DNA of 43,107 nucleotides from Salinivirgaceae bacterium (GCA_028709085.1 JAQVXQ010000010.1:1-43107); one strand, 5' to 3'; counted from the stretch's first letter, positions 26,089-35,086 are shown. A program made the numbers and translations. Notes: generated by a model not told the origin, from the sequence alone.

Positions 26089-27123
26089 ATGCCAGTAATG
26101 AGTTTTAATGATATCATGAAAGATCTTAAAAACAGGAAGTTTTATCCTGTTTACTTTCTGATGGGTGAAGAAGATTATTTTATAGACCAAGTAACCGATT
26201 ATATTTCTAAAAACGTATTGAAAGAAGAGGAGCGGGATTTTAATCAGACCGTTGTTTATGGCAGCGATACCTCGCTTCCTCAAATAATTATTGAAGCCCG
26301 GCGGTTTCCAATGATGGCTGAACGTCAGGTAATTATAGTGCGTGAAGGCCAGAACGTAAAGGACATTGATGGCGGAAGTAGCGAGAAGGATCAATCATGG
26401 GTTAATTACGCCTCTAATCCAATTACTACTACACTTTTAGTTGTTGTTTATCGAGGGAAAACGCTCGATAAGCGAAAGAAATTCTACAAATCGCTGGAGA
26501 AAACGGGGGTAATTCTCGAATCAAAAGCTCTTTATGAATCCAAAATGCCAGAGTGGATTTTCTCCTATGTTAAGGAGAAAGGGTATGATATTCAGCCCGC
26601 TGCAGCTCAGGTTTTGGTGTCGCACTTGGGTACCAACTTAACTAAAATTGTTAATGGACTGGCCAAATTAATGACCTTTTTGCCCAAAGGAACCACCATT
26701 AATGGTCAGCATATTGAAGATAATATTGGGATAAGTAAAGAGTATAATGTTTTTGAGTTGAATAAAGCTATTGGTATGCGCGACACGACAAAAGTTTATA
26801 CCATTGCAGCTCATTTCGCTAAAAATCAAAAGGACAATCCAATACAGATGGTTGTAAGCCAGTTGTTTACTTACTTTGTGAAAATACTTTTGGTACATAC
26901 ATCGTACCGAACGTTGGATAAAAATTCGTTGGCATCTGCCCTTGGCGTTAATCCCTATTTTGTGGGAGAATATCAAGATGCATCTCGAAATTATTCAAAA
27001 ATTAAAGTGGAAAAAGTAATCTCTTATCTGCGTCACTACGATGCCTATAGTAAGGGAGTAAACGATGCAAGTACCGATAAAGGAGAATTACTCAAAGAGT
27101 TAGTCGCCTTAATTTTGGCCTAA
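26089..27123 (+). CDS. holA: DNA polymerase III subunit delta
   Basis: This is a 344-residue protein with the HolA layout. The N-terminal clamp-loader ATPase-like fold opens with KFYPVYFLMGEEDYFIDQVTD and runs through PMMAERQVIIVREGQ, ASNPITTTLLVVVYRGK and LDKRKKFYKSL. The helical C-terminal collar includes NVFELNKAIGMRD and KDNPIQMVVSQLFTYFVKILLVH. Delta opens the sliding clamp in the gamma complex. The start four bases after amn gives tight coupling. The AddA-like gene follows after 65 bases. Confidence 0.92.
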   Translation: MPVMSFNDIMKDLKNRKFYPVYFLMGEEDYFIDQVTDYISKNVLKEEERDFNQTVVYGSDTSLPQIIIEARRFPMMAERQVIIVREGQNVKDIDGGSSEKDQSWVNYASNPITTTLLVVVYRGKTLDKRKKFYKSLEKTGVILESKALYESKMPEWIFSYVKEKGYDIQPAAAQVLVSHLGTNLTKIVNGLAKLMTFLPKGTTINGQHIEDNIGISKEYNVFELNKAIGMRDTTKVYTIAAHFAKNQKDNPIQMVVSQLFTYFVKILLVHTSYRTLDKNSLASALGVNPYFVGEYQDASRNYSKIKVEKVISYLRHYDAYSKGVNDASTDKGELLKELVALILA

Positions 27124-27188
27124 TTTATCAACACTTTTCATAAAACACCAACCTTTTTTTGTTCATAGATACGACGAAAGAACCGACC

Positions 27189-30100
27189 ATGGAAAAAAAA
27201 TCGCTCACCATTTATAAGGCTTCGGCAGGATCAGGGAAAACCTTTAAACTTACGCAGCATTATCTCTCCTTAGCGTTATGTTCTGAGAAAAACTATTCCC
27301 AAATCTTGGCAATTACGTTTACCCGAAAAGCGACCGCTGAAATGCGTAAGCGCATTATCGATGAGTTGGAATTTCTTTCTAAAGAACCGTCAAAGTCGGA
27401 TCATTGTGAAACGTTGTGTGCTGAGTTGAAAATCGATGTGCAAGAGATTCAATCGCGTGCTAGGAAATTACTATCCGCAATAATTCACGATTATTCAAAT
27501 TTTTCTGTTACCACCATCGATCAGTTTTTCCAGCGAATAATACGAAGTTTGACTCGAGAACTGGGCATTGCCGGCAATTATCGAATTGAAATGGATGAGG
27601 GTAAGGTTTTAACACAAGCCGTTGAGTCGATGTTCGAAAGTGCAATGACAGTGGAGCCTTTGTTTCGACTGTTGTCCGATTACATTCAAAATCAGATTGT
27701 TACCGAAGGGAAAAGCCATATGATACAACGGGGCATTGTTGAGTTTGTAAAGTCGATGATGCGCGAAGATTTAAAAGATTCATTCATAAAATTGGGAAAC
27801 GACAACTTCGATGATCAAATTGTTGCAATTCAGAAGGAGATGTCGCAAAAAACCAGACAGTTTGAATTTGAATGCTCTCAACGCTTACAAGCACTTGAAC
27901 AATGTATGGCTAATCACGGAATGGAACGCAGTCAATTGTCGCAAAAAAGTTGCATTGTAACTAAGTTCTATAAAATGTTGTTTAGTAGGGAGTTCGGCGA
28001 GAAAGTATTGAATGAGATTTTCCAATCCGAGTTTGCCGATATTGACGATCCACTATCCATTTTCCCGAAAACTTTGTTTAAGGAGGTTTCTAAAGCCCTT
28101 GCCGAACAGGTAGCGTATGATGTTTTGTCTCTTTTCCAAAACGATTATCAGTTTTTTATCTCGGGTTTTCCAACCTATTTTCTTTCAAAAAACGCAAAAT
28201 CACGCCTCTGGCACGTTCGGTTTTTTGGATATACATGGAGCGAAATGAACAAAATTAAAAGTGACGAGAATATTTTCATTATTGGTGATGCCCCTGTATT
28301 GTTGTCCCAAATTGCTGAAAAGACCGACACTCCTTTTATTTTTGAACGAATCGCAAATCACTATAACCATTTCATGATCGATGAGTTTCAAGACACCTCT
28401 AATCTTCAGTGGAAAAATTTAGGTCCTTTTCTTGAAAATAGCATGTCGCAATTTTTACCGGACCAACAAAAAAGCGAGGTTAATAACTTAATTGTAGGCG
28501 ATGTAAAACAAGCAATTTATCGATTTAGAAACGGTGATTGGAGTTTGTTGGACGAGCGAGTTCCAGCGCAACTTGCAGACTTAGGTATCCAAGAGGAGAT
28601 TTTAAATACCAATTGGCGAAGCGAGAAAGTGATCGTTGATTTTAATAATCAGGTTTTCGATATCTTGCCCAAGATAATTCCGCTCAATCATTTTGCAAGA
28701 ATGCCAGCAAGTTTTCGAGAAAGGCTTAAAAATATATACTTAAATCAACAGCAATATATAAATCCAAAAAAAATTGACGCTCTGGAAAAGGGGAGTGTTC
28801 GCATTGAGGCAATTCCTCCTGAGGAGTACAGAGCCGATACCATCGACCGAGTTTGCTCACAAGTATTTACCTATCTCAACGGTGGCGCAGCGATGGGACA
28901 CATTGCCATTTTAGTTCGGAAATCGGAAGATGGGCGTGAAATTGCGCAACAACTTCTTTCGTATAATCCGCAAGAGACAGGTTACAAATTGCAAATAGCC
29001 ATGTCCGATGTGCTTTCTATCGATAAAAGCATTGCTGTTCAGGCTATTGTGCAAGTGTTATATTATCTGTCAAATCCCGATGAAGAGTTCTATCTTTGGC
29101 TTGCAGCGTATCAAATATGTAGTTTGAATGGCAAGGATTTGGGCTTTTTCTTCGAGAATTCCATTGAGGAACAACTCCCTGAACAGTTTTTTACGGATTT
29201 GGAAGCTATAAAGAAAATGCCAATTCACGAAGTGGTGGGTTATTTAATTGCGCTCTTTGGATTATATAAAAGCATTAATGAGGTTCCTTATTTAGCTCGT
29301 TTTCAAAACATTGTAACGCTTTATGTTCAAAATTACGGATCCGATCGCCACTCTTTTTTATTATATTGGGAGGAGGATGGAAAAGGGATGAAAATGCCAA
29401 CCCCAGCATCGCTTGATGCTATCCAAATATTAACCATACATAAAAGCAAAGGTCTTGAATTTGAACATGTTATTATTCCGTTTGTCGATTGGAGTATTGT
29501 ACATAAAGGGCGTAATGATATATGGATTACCGATGATTCTCAACAGGAGAACCTGTTTTTGCCGGTTCCGTTTAATAAGGCCGCTGAATATTCAACGTAT
29601 AGCAACCAACTGCACCAAGAGTATTTTAATTTGGTGGTCGATTCTTTAAACATTATTTATGTGGGTTTTACACGCGCTGTTCAAAGTTTAGTGGTCTATT
29701 TCCCTCAAAAAGAATATAAAGGAACGGTTGGGATTTGGCTTAACAATTTATTAAACTCGGAATTGGCGTGGAAAGGCGATTTTGAGAAGACAGACACAGG
29801 CGCACTTTCAGTCTATACCTACGGAACGGTTTTGAATGCTGACCATAAAGCAAGTGAGGTGGAGGTTGAGATGAAATCTATAGTTGAACTGAAAATAAAT
29901 ACAGATCCATCCATTGCTGTTCGCACAGTCGATCGGCATTATCCAAAACCAGACGATGGCGAACTGAGCAAAGTTGAATATGGAACGGTGATGCACAAAA
30001 TTATGGAGCAAATTACCACCGTTGATAGTTTAGACTTTGCCATTGAGAAAATCAAAGGTGCCGGTTTACTTCTCAATGCAGAGGCGGATTTGGTAAAGGA

Positions 30101-30395
30101 GAAAATTAAATCCTTAATTACTCACCCAGATGTTGAGGAGTGGTTTTCCAATGACACGCTTATAATTAATGAGCATGTTTTAATCGATGCTAAAGGCAAA
30201 TTGCGTCGTCCCGATCGAATAATTCGAACAAAAGATGGTCGATGGATTGTGCTGGACTACAAATTTGGTATTGAGCAAGCTGAGCATAAAGAGCAAGTTC
30301 TTCAGTATGTTCAAATGCTCACTAAAACAGGAAGGAATGTTGATTCTGCTTATTTGTGGTATATGATGGGTTCGGGCATCGTTCGGGTGTTATAG
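27189..30395 (+). CDS. UvrD-type helicase with C-terminal PD-(D/E)XK nuclease (AddA/RecB-like)
   Basis: This 1068-residue protein opens with a Walker A at ~9-18 (YKASAGSGKTF, Lys17). Motif II is at Asp398-Glu399 (MIDEFQDTS), followed by VGDVKQAIYRFRNGD and later superfamily 1A motifs (ILTIHKSKGLEFEHVI, IIYVGFTRA). The C-terminus has a nuclease core: Asp1009 (RRPDRII) and Asp1023-x-Lys1025 (VLDYKFG). This is the plan of AddA/RexA, which with AddB resects double-strand breaks for RecA. The usual partner gene, an AddB-like PD-(D/E)XK protein, is not in the window. I prefer the ATG at 27189 over the TTG ten codons upstream. Confidence 0.9.
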   Translation: MEKKSLTIYKASAGSGKTFKLTQHYLSLALCSEKNYSQILAITFTRKATAEMRKRIIDELEFLSKEPSKSDHCETLCAELKIDVQEIQSRARKLLSAIIHDYSNFSVTTIDQFFQRIIRSLTRELGIAGNYRIEMDEGKVLTQAVESMFESAMTVEPLFRLLSDYIQNQIVTEGKSHMIQRGIVEFVKSMMREDLKDSFIKLGNDNFDDQIVAIQKEMSQKTRQFEFECSQRLQALEQCMANHGMERSQLSQKSCIVTKFYKMLFSREFGEKVLNEIFQSEFADIDDPLSIFPKTLFKEVSKALAEQVAYDVLSLFQNDYQFFISGFPTYFLSKNAKSRLWHVRFFGYTWSEMNKIKSDENIFIIGDAPVLLSQIAEKTDTPFIFERIANHYNHFMIDEFQDTSNLQWKNLGPFLENSMSQFLPDQQKSEVNNLIVGDVKQAIYRFRNGDWSLLDERVPAQLADLGIQEEILNTNWRSEKVIVDFNNQVFDILPKIIPLNHFARMPASFRERLKNIYLNQQQYINPKKIDALEKGSVRIEAIPPEEYRADTIDRVCSQVFTYLNGGAAMGHIAILVRKSEDGREIAQQLLSYNPQETGYKLQIAMSDVLSIDKSIAVQAIVQVLYYLSNPDEEFYLWLAAYQICSLNGKDLGFFFENSIEEQLPEQFFTDLEAIKKMPIHEVVGYLIALFGLYKSINEVPYLARFQNIVTLYVQNYGSDRHSFLLYWEEDGKGMKMPTPASLDAIQILTIHKSKGLEFEHVIIPFVDWSIVHKGRNDIWITDDSQQENLFLPVPFNKAAEYSTYSNQLHQEYFNLVVDSLNIIYVGFTRAVQSLVVYFPQKEYKGTVGIWLNNLLNSELAWKGDFEKTDTGALSVYTYGTVLNADHKASEVEVEMKSIVELKINTDPSIAVRTVDRHYPKPDDGELSKVEYGTVMHKIMEQITTVDSLDFAIEKIKGAGLLLNAEADLVKEKIKSLITHPDVEEWFSNDTLIINEHVLIDAKGKLRRPDRIIRTKDGRWIVLDYKFGIEQAEHKEQVLQYVQMLTKTGRNVDSAYLWYMMGSGIVRVL

Positions 30396-30471
30396 TCTGT
30401 TTGGAATTAAGAAAATGCAAGGTTCACTCACGTCAACTATTGTTGTCGTTTCCGTTTTGACACGTTCTACT

Positions 30472-31128
30472 TTATTTGTTTTTGCTACCAAATGCTAAAT
30501 CGCCGGCATCACCTAAGCCTGGTACGATGTACGATTTAGAGGTTAACTCATCGTCAACAGTTCCAATCCATAAGGTTACGTTGGTTTTTTTCATGTGACC
30601 TTTTAGATATTCTACGCCCTCTTTTGAAGCAATAATCGTTGCTATATGAACATGATTTGGTTCGCCATTTTTGAGTAATGCATTGTAGGATAGGCGCATA
30701 CTGGCTCCCGTGGCGAGCATGGGGTCGCTCAATATAACCACTTTGTTCGACAAGTCGGGAGTGGAAATATGGTTAAATTCAATAGAAAAGGAACCATCGT
30801 TTTCATAGGCTCTGTATGCTGAAATAAATGCGTTTTCGGCTTTGTCAAAAAAGTCGAGCATTCCTTGATGCAAAGGAAGTCCTGCCCGTAAAATAGTTGC
30901 CAAAACGGGTTGTGTCGATAAAACAGGCACATCTTTAGTTCCGAGTGACGTTTGTGTGTTCCGATTTTCATAGGGAAGAGTTTTGCTAATCTCATACGCC
31001 ATAATGCTGCCTATTCGTTGCATGTTATATCGGAAACGCATACTATCCTTTTGGATATCAATTTCACGTAATTCATACATAAATTGATTGAATATTGAAT
31101 TTTGAGATTCCAGTACTTTAATTTCCAT
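30472..31128 (-). CDS. upp: Uracil phosphoribosyltransferase
   Basis: This 218-residue PRTase-fold enzyme has VLATILRAGLPLHQG (substrate region), the PRPP loop VVILSDPMLATGASM, and the C-terminal uracil-binding region SYIVPGLGDAGDLAFG. It makes UMP from uracil and PRPP (pyrimidine salvage). It has the length and motifs of the eukaryote-like Upp group common in Bacteroidota. It sits 56 bases behind radC on the same strand with no clear promoter between, so read-through from radC is likely. Confidence 0.95.
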   Translation of the reverse strand: MEIKVLESQNSIFNQFMYELREIDIQKDSMRFRYNMQRIGSIMAYEISKTLPYENRNTQTSLGTKDVPVLSTQPVLATILRAGLPLHQGMLDFFDKAENAFISAYRAYENDGSFSIEFNHISTPDLSNKVVILSDPMLATGASMRLSYNALLKNGEPNHVHIATIIASKEGVEYLKGHMKKTNVTLWIGTVDDELTSKSYIVPGLGDAGDLAFGSKNK

Positions 31129-31184
31129 GATTATAAGTGTTTGTTTTATGGTAAAATGAGTGAAATTATTTTCGAGAAATGTTT

Positions 31185-31883
31185 TTATAAAATGCCTTCG
31201 TCAGCGAAACTTACATAGCTGTCATCGGTAATAATTATATGATCATGTAATTGAATATCGACTAAATTGGCGGCAGTTTTAATTTTCAATGTTATCGCTT
31301 TATCTTGGTTACTAATACTCCGAGTTCCCGATGGGTGATTGTGGCAAATTATTATTGATGTAGCATTATCCAGAATCGCTTTTTGTAAAACTAATCGAAT
31401 ATCAACATACGTGGCAGCAATTCCTCCCTGTCCAATTTTATGTTTGGCAATTGTTTTCAGCGATTGCGATAACGAGATCATCCAGAACTCCTCATGATTC
31501 AACCCAGTTAACACGGGTGCAATTACTCTATGTGCATCGGATGATGAGCGAATGGCTTCGGGAGCTTTTCCTTCTTTGGCTGTATTGTATCTGCGAGCTA
31601 ATTCAAACGAGGCTACTATTGTTACTGCTTTTGCTTCGCCAATACCCTTAAATTGCTTTAGTTCTTTGATTGTAGTTTTGAAAAGAGAGGCAAGATCGTT
31701 GTTGTGACTTTGGTAAATACGTTTTGCAAGGTCAACAGCGCTCTCTGTATTATTTCCTGAACCGAGTAGAATGGCAATCAGTTCAGCGGTGGTTAAGGAC
31801 ATAGATCCTTGGTAGAGAAGCTTTTCGCGAGGCCGATCTTCTATGGCCCATTGGGTTATTGAGAGTTTTTTATCTGTATCCAT
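31185..31883 (-). CDS. radC: RadC family DNA repair protein (JAB/MPN domain)
   Basis: This 232-residue protein has an N-terminal helix-hairpin-helix region at ~60-90 (LKQFKGIGEAKAVTIVASFELARR) and a C-terminal JAMM/MPN domain with ICHNHPSGTRSISNQD, the zinc-coordinating motif, ending in HDHIIITDDSYVSFADEG. Despite the name, a repair role is unproven in the family and some members act on mobile-element DNA. The gene has its own promoter (31907-31935), overlapping the rpsT terminator, and upp follows. Confidence 0.93.
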   Translation of the reverse strand: MDTDKKLSITQWAIEDRPREKLLYQGSMSLTTAELIAILLGSGNNTESAVDLAKRIYQSHNNDLASLFKTTIKELKQFKGIGEAKAVTIVASFELARRYNTAKEGKAPEAIRSSSDAHRVIAPVLTGLNHEEFWMISLSQSLKTIAKHKIGQGGIAATYVDIRLVLQKAILDNATSIIICHNHPSGTRSISNQDKAITLKIKTAANLVDIQLHDHIIITDDSYVSFADEGIL

Positions 31884-31906
31884 GTTTTAGATAAAGCAAT
31901 GTGTTT

Positions 31907-31935
31907 CAAAGCTACAAAAAAAAGGGACAACCAAA
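31907..31935 (-). promoter_or_regulatory. Promoter of radC, overlapping the rpsT terminator
   Basis: On the minus strand TTTG (31935-31932) is followed after 17 bases by TAGCTTTG (31914-31907), 23 bases before the radC ATG at 31883. The -33 box lies in the loop and right arm of the rpsT terminator hairpin. Confidence 0.7.
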
Positions 31936-31946
31936 TGGCTATCCCT
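31916..31946 (-). terminator. Rho-independent terminator of rpsT
   Basis: On the minus strand AGGGATAGCC pairs with GGTTGTCCCT (two G-U pairs) around the loop ATTT and is followed by eight T. It begins 22 bases after the rpsT stop. Confidence 0.9.
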
Positions 31947-31968
31947 AATATATTTCATCATCAAATAA

Positions 31969-32220
31969 TTACAGTTTATTGACAAATTTTGTCATTTTCG
32001 ACTTTAAATTTGATGCTTTGTTGCTATGAATTACGTTTTTCTTAGCTAGTCTGTCAACTAGTGCTATTACTTTTGGTAAAGCTTCTTTGGCTTCATCTTT
32101 ATTAGTCATAGCGCGTAAGCCTTTAACGGCATTACGGGTTGTTCGTGCGTAGTAACGGTTGAACAATCGTTTCTTTTCTGTTTGGCGAATTCTTTTCTTT
32201 GCCGATTTGTGATATGCCAT
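31969..32220 (-). CDS. rpsT: 30S ribosomal protein S20
   Basis: This 83-residue basic, helical protein has the S20 sequence pattern: AYHKSAKKRIRQTEKKRLFNR, then TRNAVKGLRAM, KVIALVDRLAKKNVIHSNKASNLKSKM. S20 binds 16S rRNA early in 30S assembly. The start lies 30 bases after the tRNA-Glu gene on the same strand with no promoter between, so both come from the promoter at 32364-32393. A strong terminator follows. Confidence 0.97.
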   Translation of the reverse strand: MAYHKSAKKRIRQTEKKRLFNRYYARTTRNAVKGLRAMTNKDEAKEALPKVIALVDRLAKKNVIHSNKASNLKSKMTKFVNKL

Positions 32221-32250
32221 GTTACTTGATCTCTTTATGAATACATATTG

Positions 32251-32322
32251 TAGCCCGTAGGGGAATCGAACCCCTGCTACCAGAATGAAAATCTGGCGTC
32301 CTAGCCGCTAGACGAACGGGCC
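32251..32322 (-). tRNA. tRNA-Glu (anticodon TTC)
   Basis: On the minus strand the 72-base sequence starts GGCCCGTTCG and folds as a standard cloverleaf. The acceptor pairs GGCCCGT with ACGGGCT (one G-U pair). The anticodon stem CCAGA/TCTGG holds the loop TTTTCAT with anticodon TTC. The T arm is AGGGG-TTCGATT-CCCCT. CCA is not encoded, so it is added after transcription. It lies just upstream of rpsT and appears to share its transcript. Confidence 0.97.
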
Positions 32323-32363
32323 TTTAGTTCTTTTTACAATCACGTTCTCTTTGATTGCGGATG

Positions 32364-32393
32364 CAAAGGTAGATATATTTTCTTTTCTGCAAA
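32364..32393 (-). promoter_or_regulatory. Promoter of the tRNA-Glu / rpsT unit
   Basis: On the minus strand TTTG (32393-32390), 18 bases, TACCTTTG (32371-32364): a complete Bacteroidota match and identical in both boxes and spacing to the rpmH promoter. The tRNA begins about 35 bases after the expected start. Confidence 0.8.
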
Positions 32394-32553
32394 ATATTTC
32401 GAGCACATTTTTACGTTTATTTTCAACTCTTTTCATTTTATGTTGATAATTAGAATTTTGCAGGTACTTGGAAAGTATTTTATTGTTGATTGTAATGTGT
32501 TGTGCTACTTGGTTTTTAAGTTTTCACGCTCTTTAATAATTTCTCACATCTTT

Positions 32554-33174
32554 TTACAAAGTCATGTAAACTACTTTTTTCTCGTGGAAAAATGTTTCGC
32601 TGTAATAATCGATAATTTCAAATAGTTCGTAATATAGTTTTGTGTTCTTTAACTCATCCGTAAAATCGCCCCCTTTCAGGTACAAAATGCCATTTGGAAG
32701 TGCATTTTTATCATTTTTCGAAATCAAATGTTTTGTGAAACCAATGAATTTAGGGATTTCTGTTACTGCTCTGCTGATTATAAAATCATACTTTTGTTTT
32801 ATCTCTTCGGAGCGAGCGTGTGTCCCGACCACGTTTTTGAGTTTTATGGCTGCTGAAATTTCGTTGACAACCGTTATTTTTTTACCTATACTGTCAACTA
32901 AGTGAAAATCGACCTTTGGGAAAATAATGGCCAAGGGGATGCCTGGAAATCCGCCACCGGTGCCAACATCTATAATGGATGTGTTGTCAACAAATTTTAT
33001 GGTTTTGGCAATTGCCAGGGAGTGTAAAATGTGCCGTTCGTATAAGTTTTCAATGTCTTTTCTTGAAATGACATTAATTCGTTCGTTCCAATAGCTGTAT
33101 AACTCTTTTAGTGCTGAAAACTGCTTAATTTGAGTCTCGGTTAGATCCGGAAAATATTTAAGGATTAATTCCAT
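32554..33174 (-). CDS. rsmG: 16S rRNA (guanine527-N7)-methyltransferase
   Basis: This 206-residue class I methyltransferase has the RsmG signature: KELYSYWNERINVISRKDIENLYERHILHSLA, then the SAM loop IIDVGTGGGFPGIPLAI, VDSIGKKITVVNEISAA and IISRAVTEIPKFI. It modifies G527 of 16S rRNA; loss gives low-level streptomycin resistance in other bacteria. It starts 6 bases after the sigma-factor stop and is the last gene of the glycosyltransferase-sigma-rsmG operon. Confidence 0.94.
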   Translation of the reverse strand: MELILKYFPDLTETQIKQFSALKELYSYWNERINVISRKDIENLYERHILHSLAIAKTIKFVDNTSIIDVGTGGGFPGIPLAIIFPKVDFHLVDSIGKKITVVNEISAAIKLKNVVGTHARSEEIKQKYDFIISRAVTEIPKFIGFTKHLISKNDKNALPNGILYLKGGDFTDELKNTKLYYELFEIIDYYSETFFHEKKVVYMTL

Positions 33175-33180
33175 GGAGTT

Positions 33181-33804
33181 CTATATGTTCTGCTTTTTGT
33201 CGCGTAAGATATTAAATAACAGTTCACGGGCTCTAAACAGTTGTGCTTTTACCGTGCCTAGGGGGATGTCAAGAGTTTTAGCTATTTCGTCGTAACTAAG
33301 CTCTTCAAAATAGCGGAGTTCAATTAATTTCCGATATCGAGGTTTTAATTCTTTTACAATGTCTCGCAATATCTTCCCCTTTTGTTTGCTGATCATAAGC
33401 TCTTCTGGGCTTAAATCAGTAGCCTCTATTTGTACATATCGGAAACTACTATTGTCCCCAGTTGTTTGGCTAATGTCTTCAGAGTTTGCTTCATGCTTAT
33501 ACCCAATATCCCGTTTGCGACGTAAAAAATCGATGCAGTTATTGCTGGCTATTCTAAATAACCAGGTGCTAAATGCAAAACGGGGTGAGTATCTGTCGAT
33601 ACTTTTAAAGGCTTTCCCAAATGCTTCAATGGTTAAATCTTCGGCATCGGTTGCGTTATTAACCATTTTTAAAAGCATGTAGTATATGGAGTCTCGGTAG
33701 CGTTTTAAAAGTAATGTGAATGCTTTTTCTTCGCCTGTTTGGGCGCGCTTTACCAACTCAAAGTCTTCCAGCGCACGTTTCGAAAAGTTTGGATTTACTT
33801 CCAT
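33181..33804 (-). CDS. ECF-type RNA polymerase sigma factor
   Basis: This 207-residue sigma-70 family protein has region 2 at ~20-95 (GEEKAFTLLLKRYRDSIYYML, DAEDLTIEAFGKAF, FSTWLFRIASNNCIDFLRRKR). A linker rich in Ser/Thr follows, then region 4 at ~145-200 (LKPRYRKLIELRYFEELSYDEIAKTLDIPLGTVKAQLFRAR). There is no adjacent anti-sigma factor or membrane sensor. It overlaps the glycosyltransferase stop by 10 bases (ATGGAAGTAA), so translation is coupled, and rsmG follows after 6 bases. Without an anti-sigma partner it may be controlled by expression or by a distant partner, as with SigP of P. gingivalis, which acts with PorX on T9SS genes; that link is a guess. Confidence 0.9.
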   Translation of the reverse strand: MEVNPNFSKRALEDFELVKRAQTGEEKAFTLLLKRYRDSIYYMLLKMVNNATDAEDLTIEAFGKAFKSIDRYSPRFAFSTWLFRIASNNCIDFLRRKRDIGYKHEANSEDISQTTGDNSSFRYVQIEATDLSPEELMISKQKGKILRDIVKELKPRYRKLIELRYFEELSYDEIAKTLDIPLGTVKAQLFRARELLFNILRDKKQNI

Positions 33805-34946
33805 GAAATAGGCTTTTTATTGGTGTGATTTTTAATGATAAACCATGCAGAGAACAGAGGCAAAATAATGTCAAATATGGGAGACAACAACCATAAGCCT
33901 CGTTCATTTAATTTGTACATGTTTAGTTTTGTAATTGTTATGAATATCATAAATCTTGCCAAAGAGAGTATTAACGCTGGTATTTGCCATTCTGGTATAA
34001 AATATAAAGGAATTGGAGCAAACCACGTTAAAAGCCGTGTTGTTGGTTCTAATGCTAGAAGAATTTTATCTGTTTTTTTGTATAAATGTGCTGTCGTTAG
34101 GTGTCGTCGTTTTTGTTGTTTCCACTTTTTTAGGGTTTTTGGCGCTTTTGTCATGGTATGCGCTTTATGGTTTATTTCAACGATACAGTTTTTACGTTTG
34201 GCAGCAGCATTTATTAAAAGATCGTCGTCGCCGGATTCGATGTGAGCATGGCTTGAAAATCCTTTCTGACTGGTGTAAATATCTTTTGTGTATGCCAAAT
34301 TACGACCTACTCCCATATATGGAATACCCGCAAGGGCAAACCCGAGGTATTGTTGAGCAATGAAAAATGCATCATAGCGGATTAGAGGATTCAAAATGCC
34401 TTTCTCTGGTTCGTATTTGCCATAACCAAGTACTATTTTACGCTCTTTTTCAATGTGCGAAGTCATATACTTTATCCAATCCGTTGATATGGGATAACAG
34501 TCTGCATCGGTTAGTAAAAGAGTGTTGTTTTGGGCTCCTTTGATGCCAACAGTGAGTGCTAGTTTTTTGCCATGGCTGAATTTGGAATCCTTAACAATAG
34601 TTGAATATCGTAAATTTGAGTTTGTTTTTATTAAGTTCTCCATTACGTAAAGCGAGTTGTCAGTACATGCATCGAGAATTACAAAAACCTCATGGTTTGG
34701 ATGATCTTGATTGCAAATAAGAGGTAAATTCTTTTCTAAATTCTCCTCCTCATTGCGAGCACATATTACGACCGATATTGGATTTTGAGTGGTACTGTAG
34801 TTTTTGTTTTTGTGTAATATAACACGAAAATAAATGAACAAATAAAACATTATCTGTATAGCAACTGCCGTGCAAAAGGTGGCAAATAATAGGAATTCCC
34901 AATTACTGGTGAGGTAATTAATTATTATTATGGTGTAATCGTACAT
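33795..34946 (-). CDS. Membrane glycosyltransferase, family 2
   Basis: This is a 383-residue GT2 enzyme. It has an N-terminal membrane helix (~15-40), a GT-A domain with ISVVICARNEEENLEKNLP (nucleotide-binding start), HEVFVILDACTDNS, LLLTDADCYP (DxD-type metal site) and KWKQQKRRHLTTAH (the Q/RxxRW-like acceptor motif), and C-terminal helices (~305-375). Such proteins add sugars to membrane-bound acceptors or make polysaccharide. Neither the sugar nor the acceptor is evident. It is the first gene of a three-gene operon and overlaps the sigma-factor start. Confidence 0.88.
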   Translation of the reverse strand: MYDYTIIIINYLTSNWEFLLFATFCTAVAIQIMFYLFIYFRVILHKNKNYSTTQNPISVVICARNEEENLEKNLPLICNQDHPNHEVFVILDACTDNSLYVMENLIKTNSNLRYSTIVKDSKFSHGKKLALTVGIKGAQNNTLLLTDADCYPISTDWIKYMTSHIEKERKIVLGYGKYEPEKGILNPLIRYDAFFIAQQYLGFALAGIPYMGVGRNLAYTKDIYTSQKGFSSHAHIESGDDDLLINAAAKRKNCIVEINHKAHTMTKAPKTLKKWKQQKRRHLTTAHLYKKTDKILLALEPTTRLLTWFAPIPLYFIPEWQIPALILSLARFMIFITITKLNMYKLNERGLWLLSPIFDIILPLFSAWFIIKNHTNKKPISWK

Positions 34947-35056
34947 CTGTGCTTCAATTTAGCTACAAGTTTATCAAAGATTTTCGAAGTTACCAACAAA
35001 AAATGATCTGACCGTACATTTTTATGATCAACTAAATCTTATCATTTCTCAAAAAG

Positions 35057-35086
35057 TTGAATTCTTTATTTTCTCAATTATTTTTG
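35057..35086 (+). promoter_or_regulatory. Probable promoter of the MltF-like gene
   Basis: TTGA (35057-35060), 18 bases, TATTTTTG (35079-35086). The -7 box matches TAnnTTTG fully and the -33 box partly. The start codon is 30 bases after the -7 box. Confidence 0.5.
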
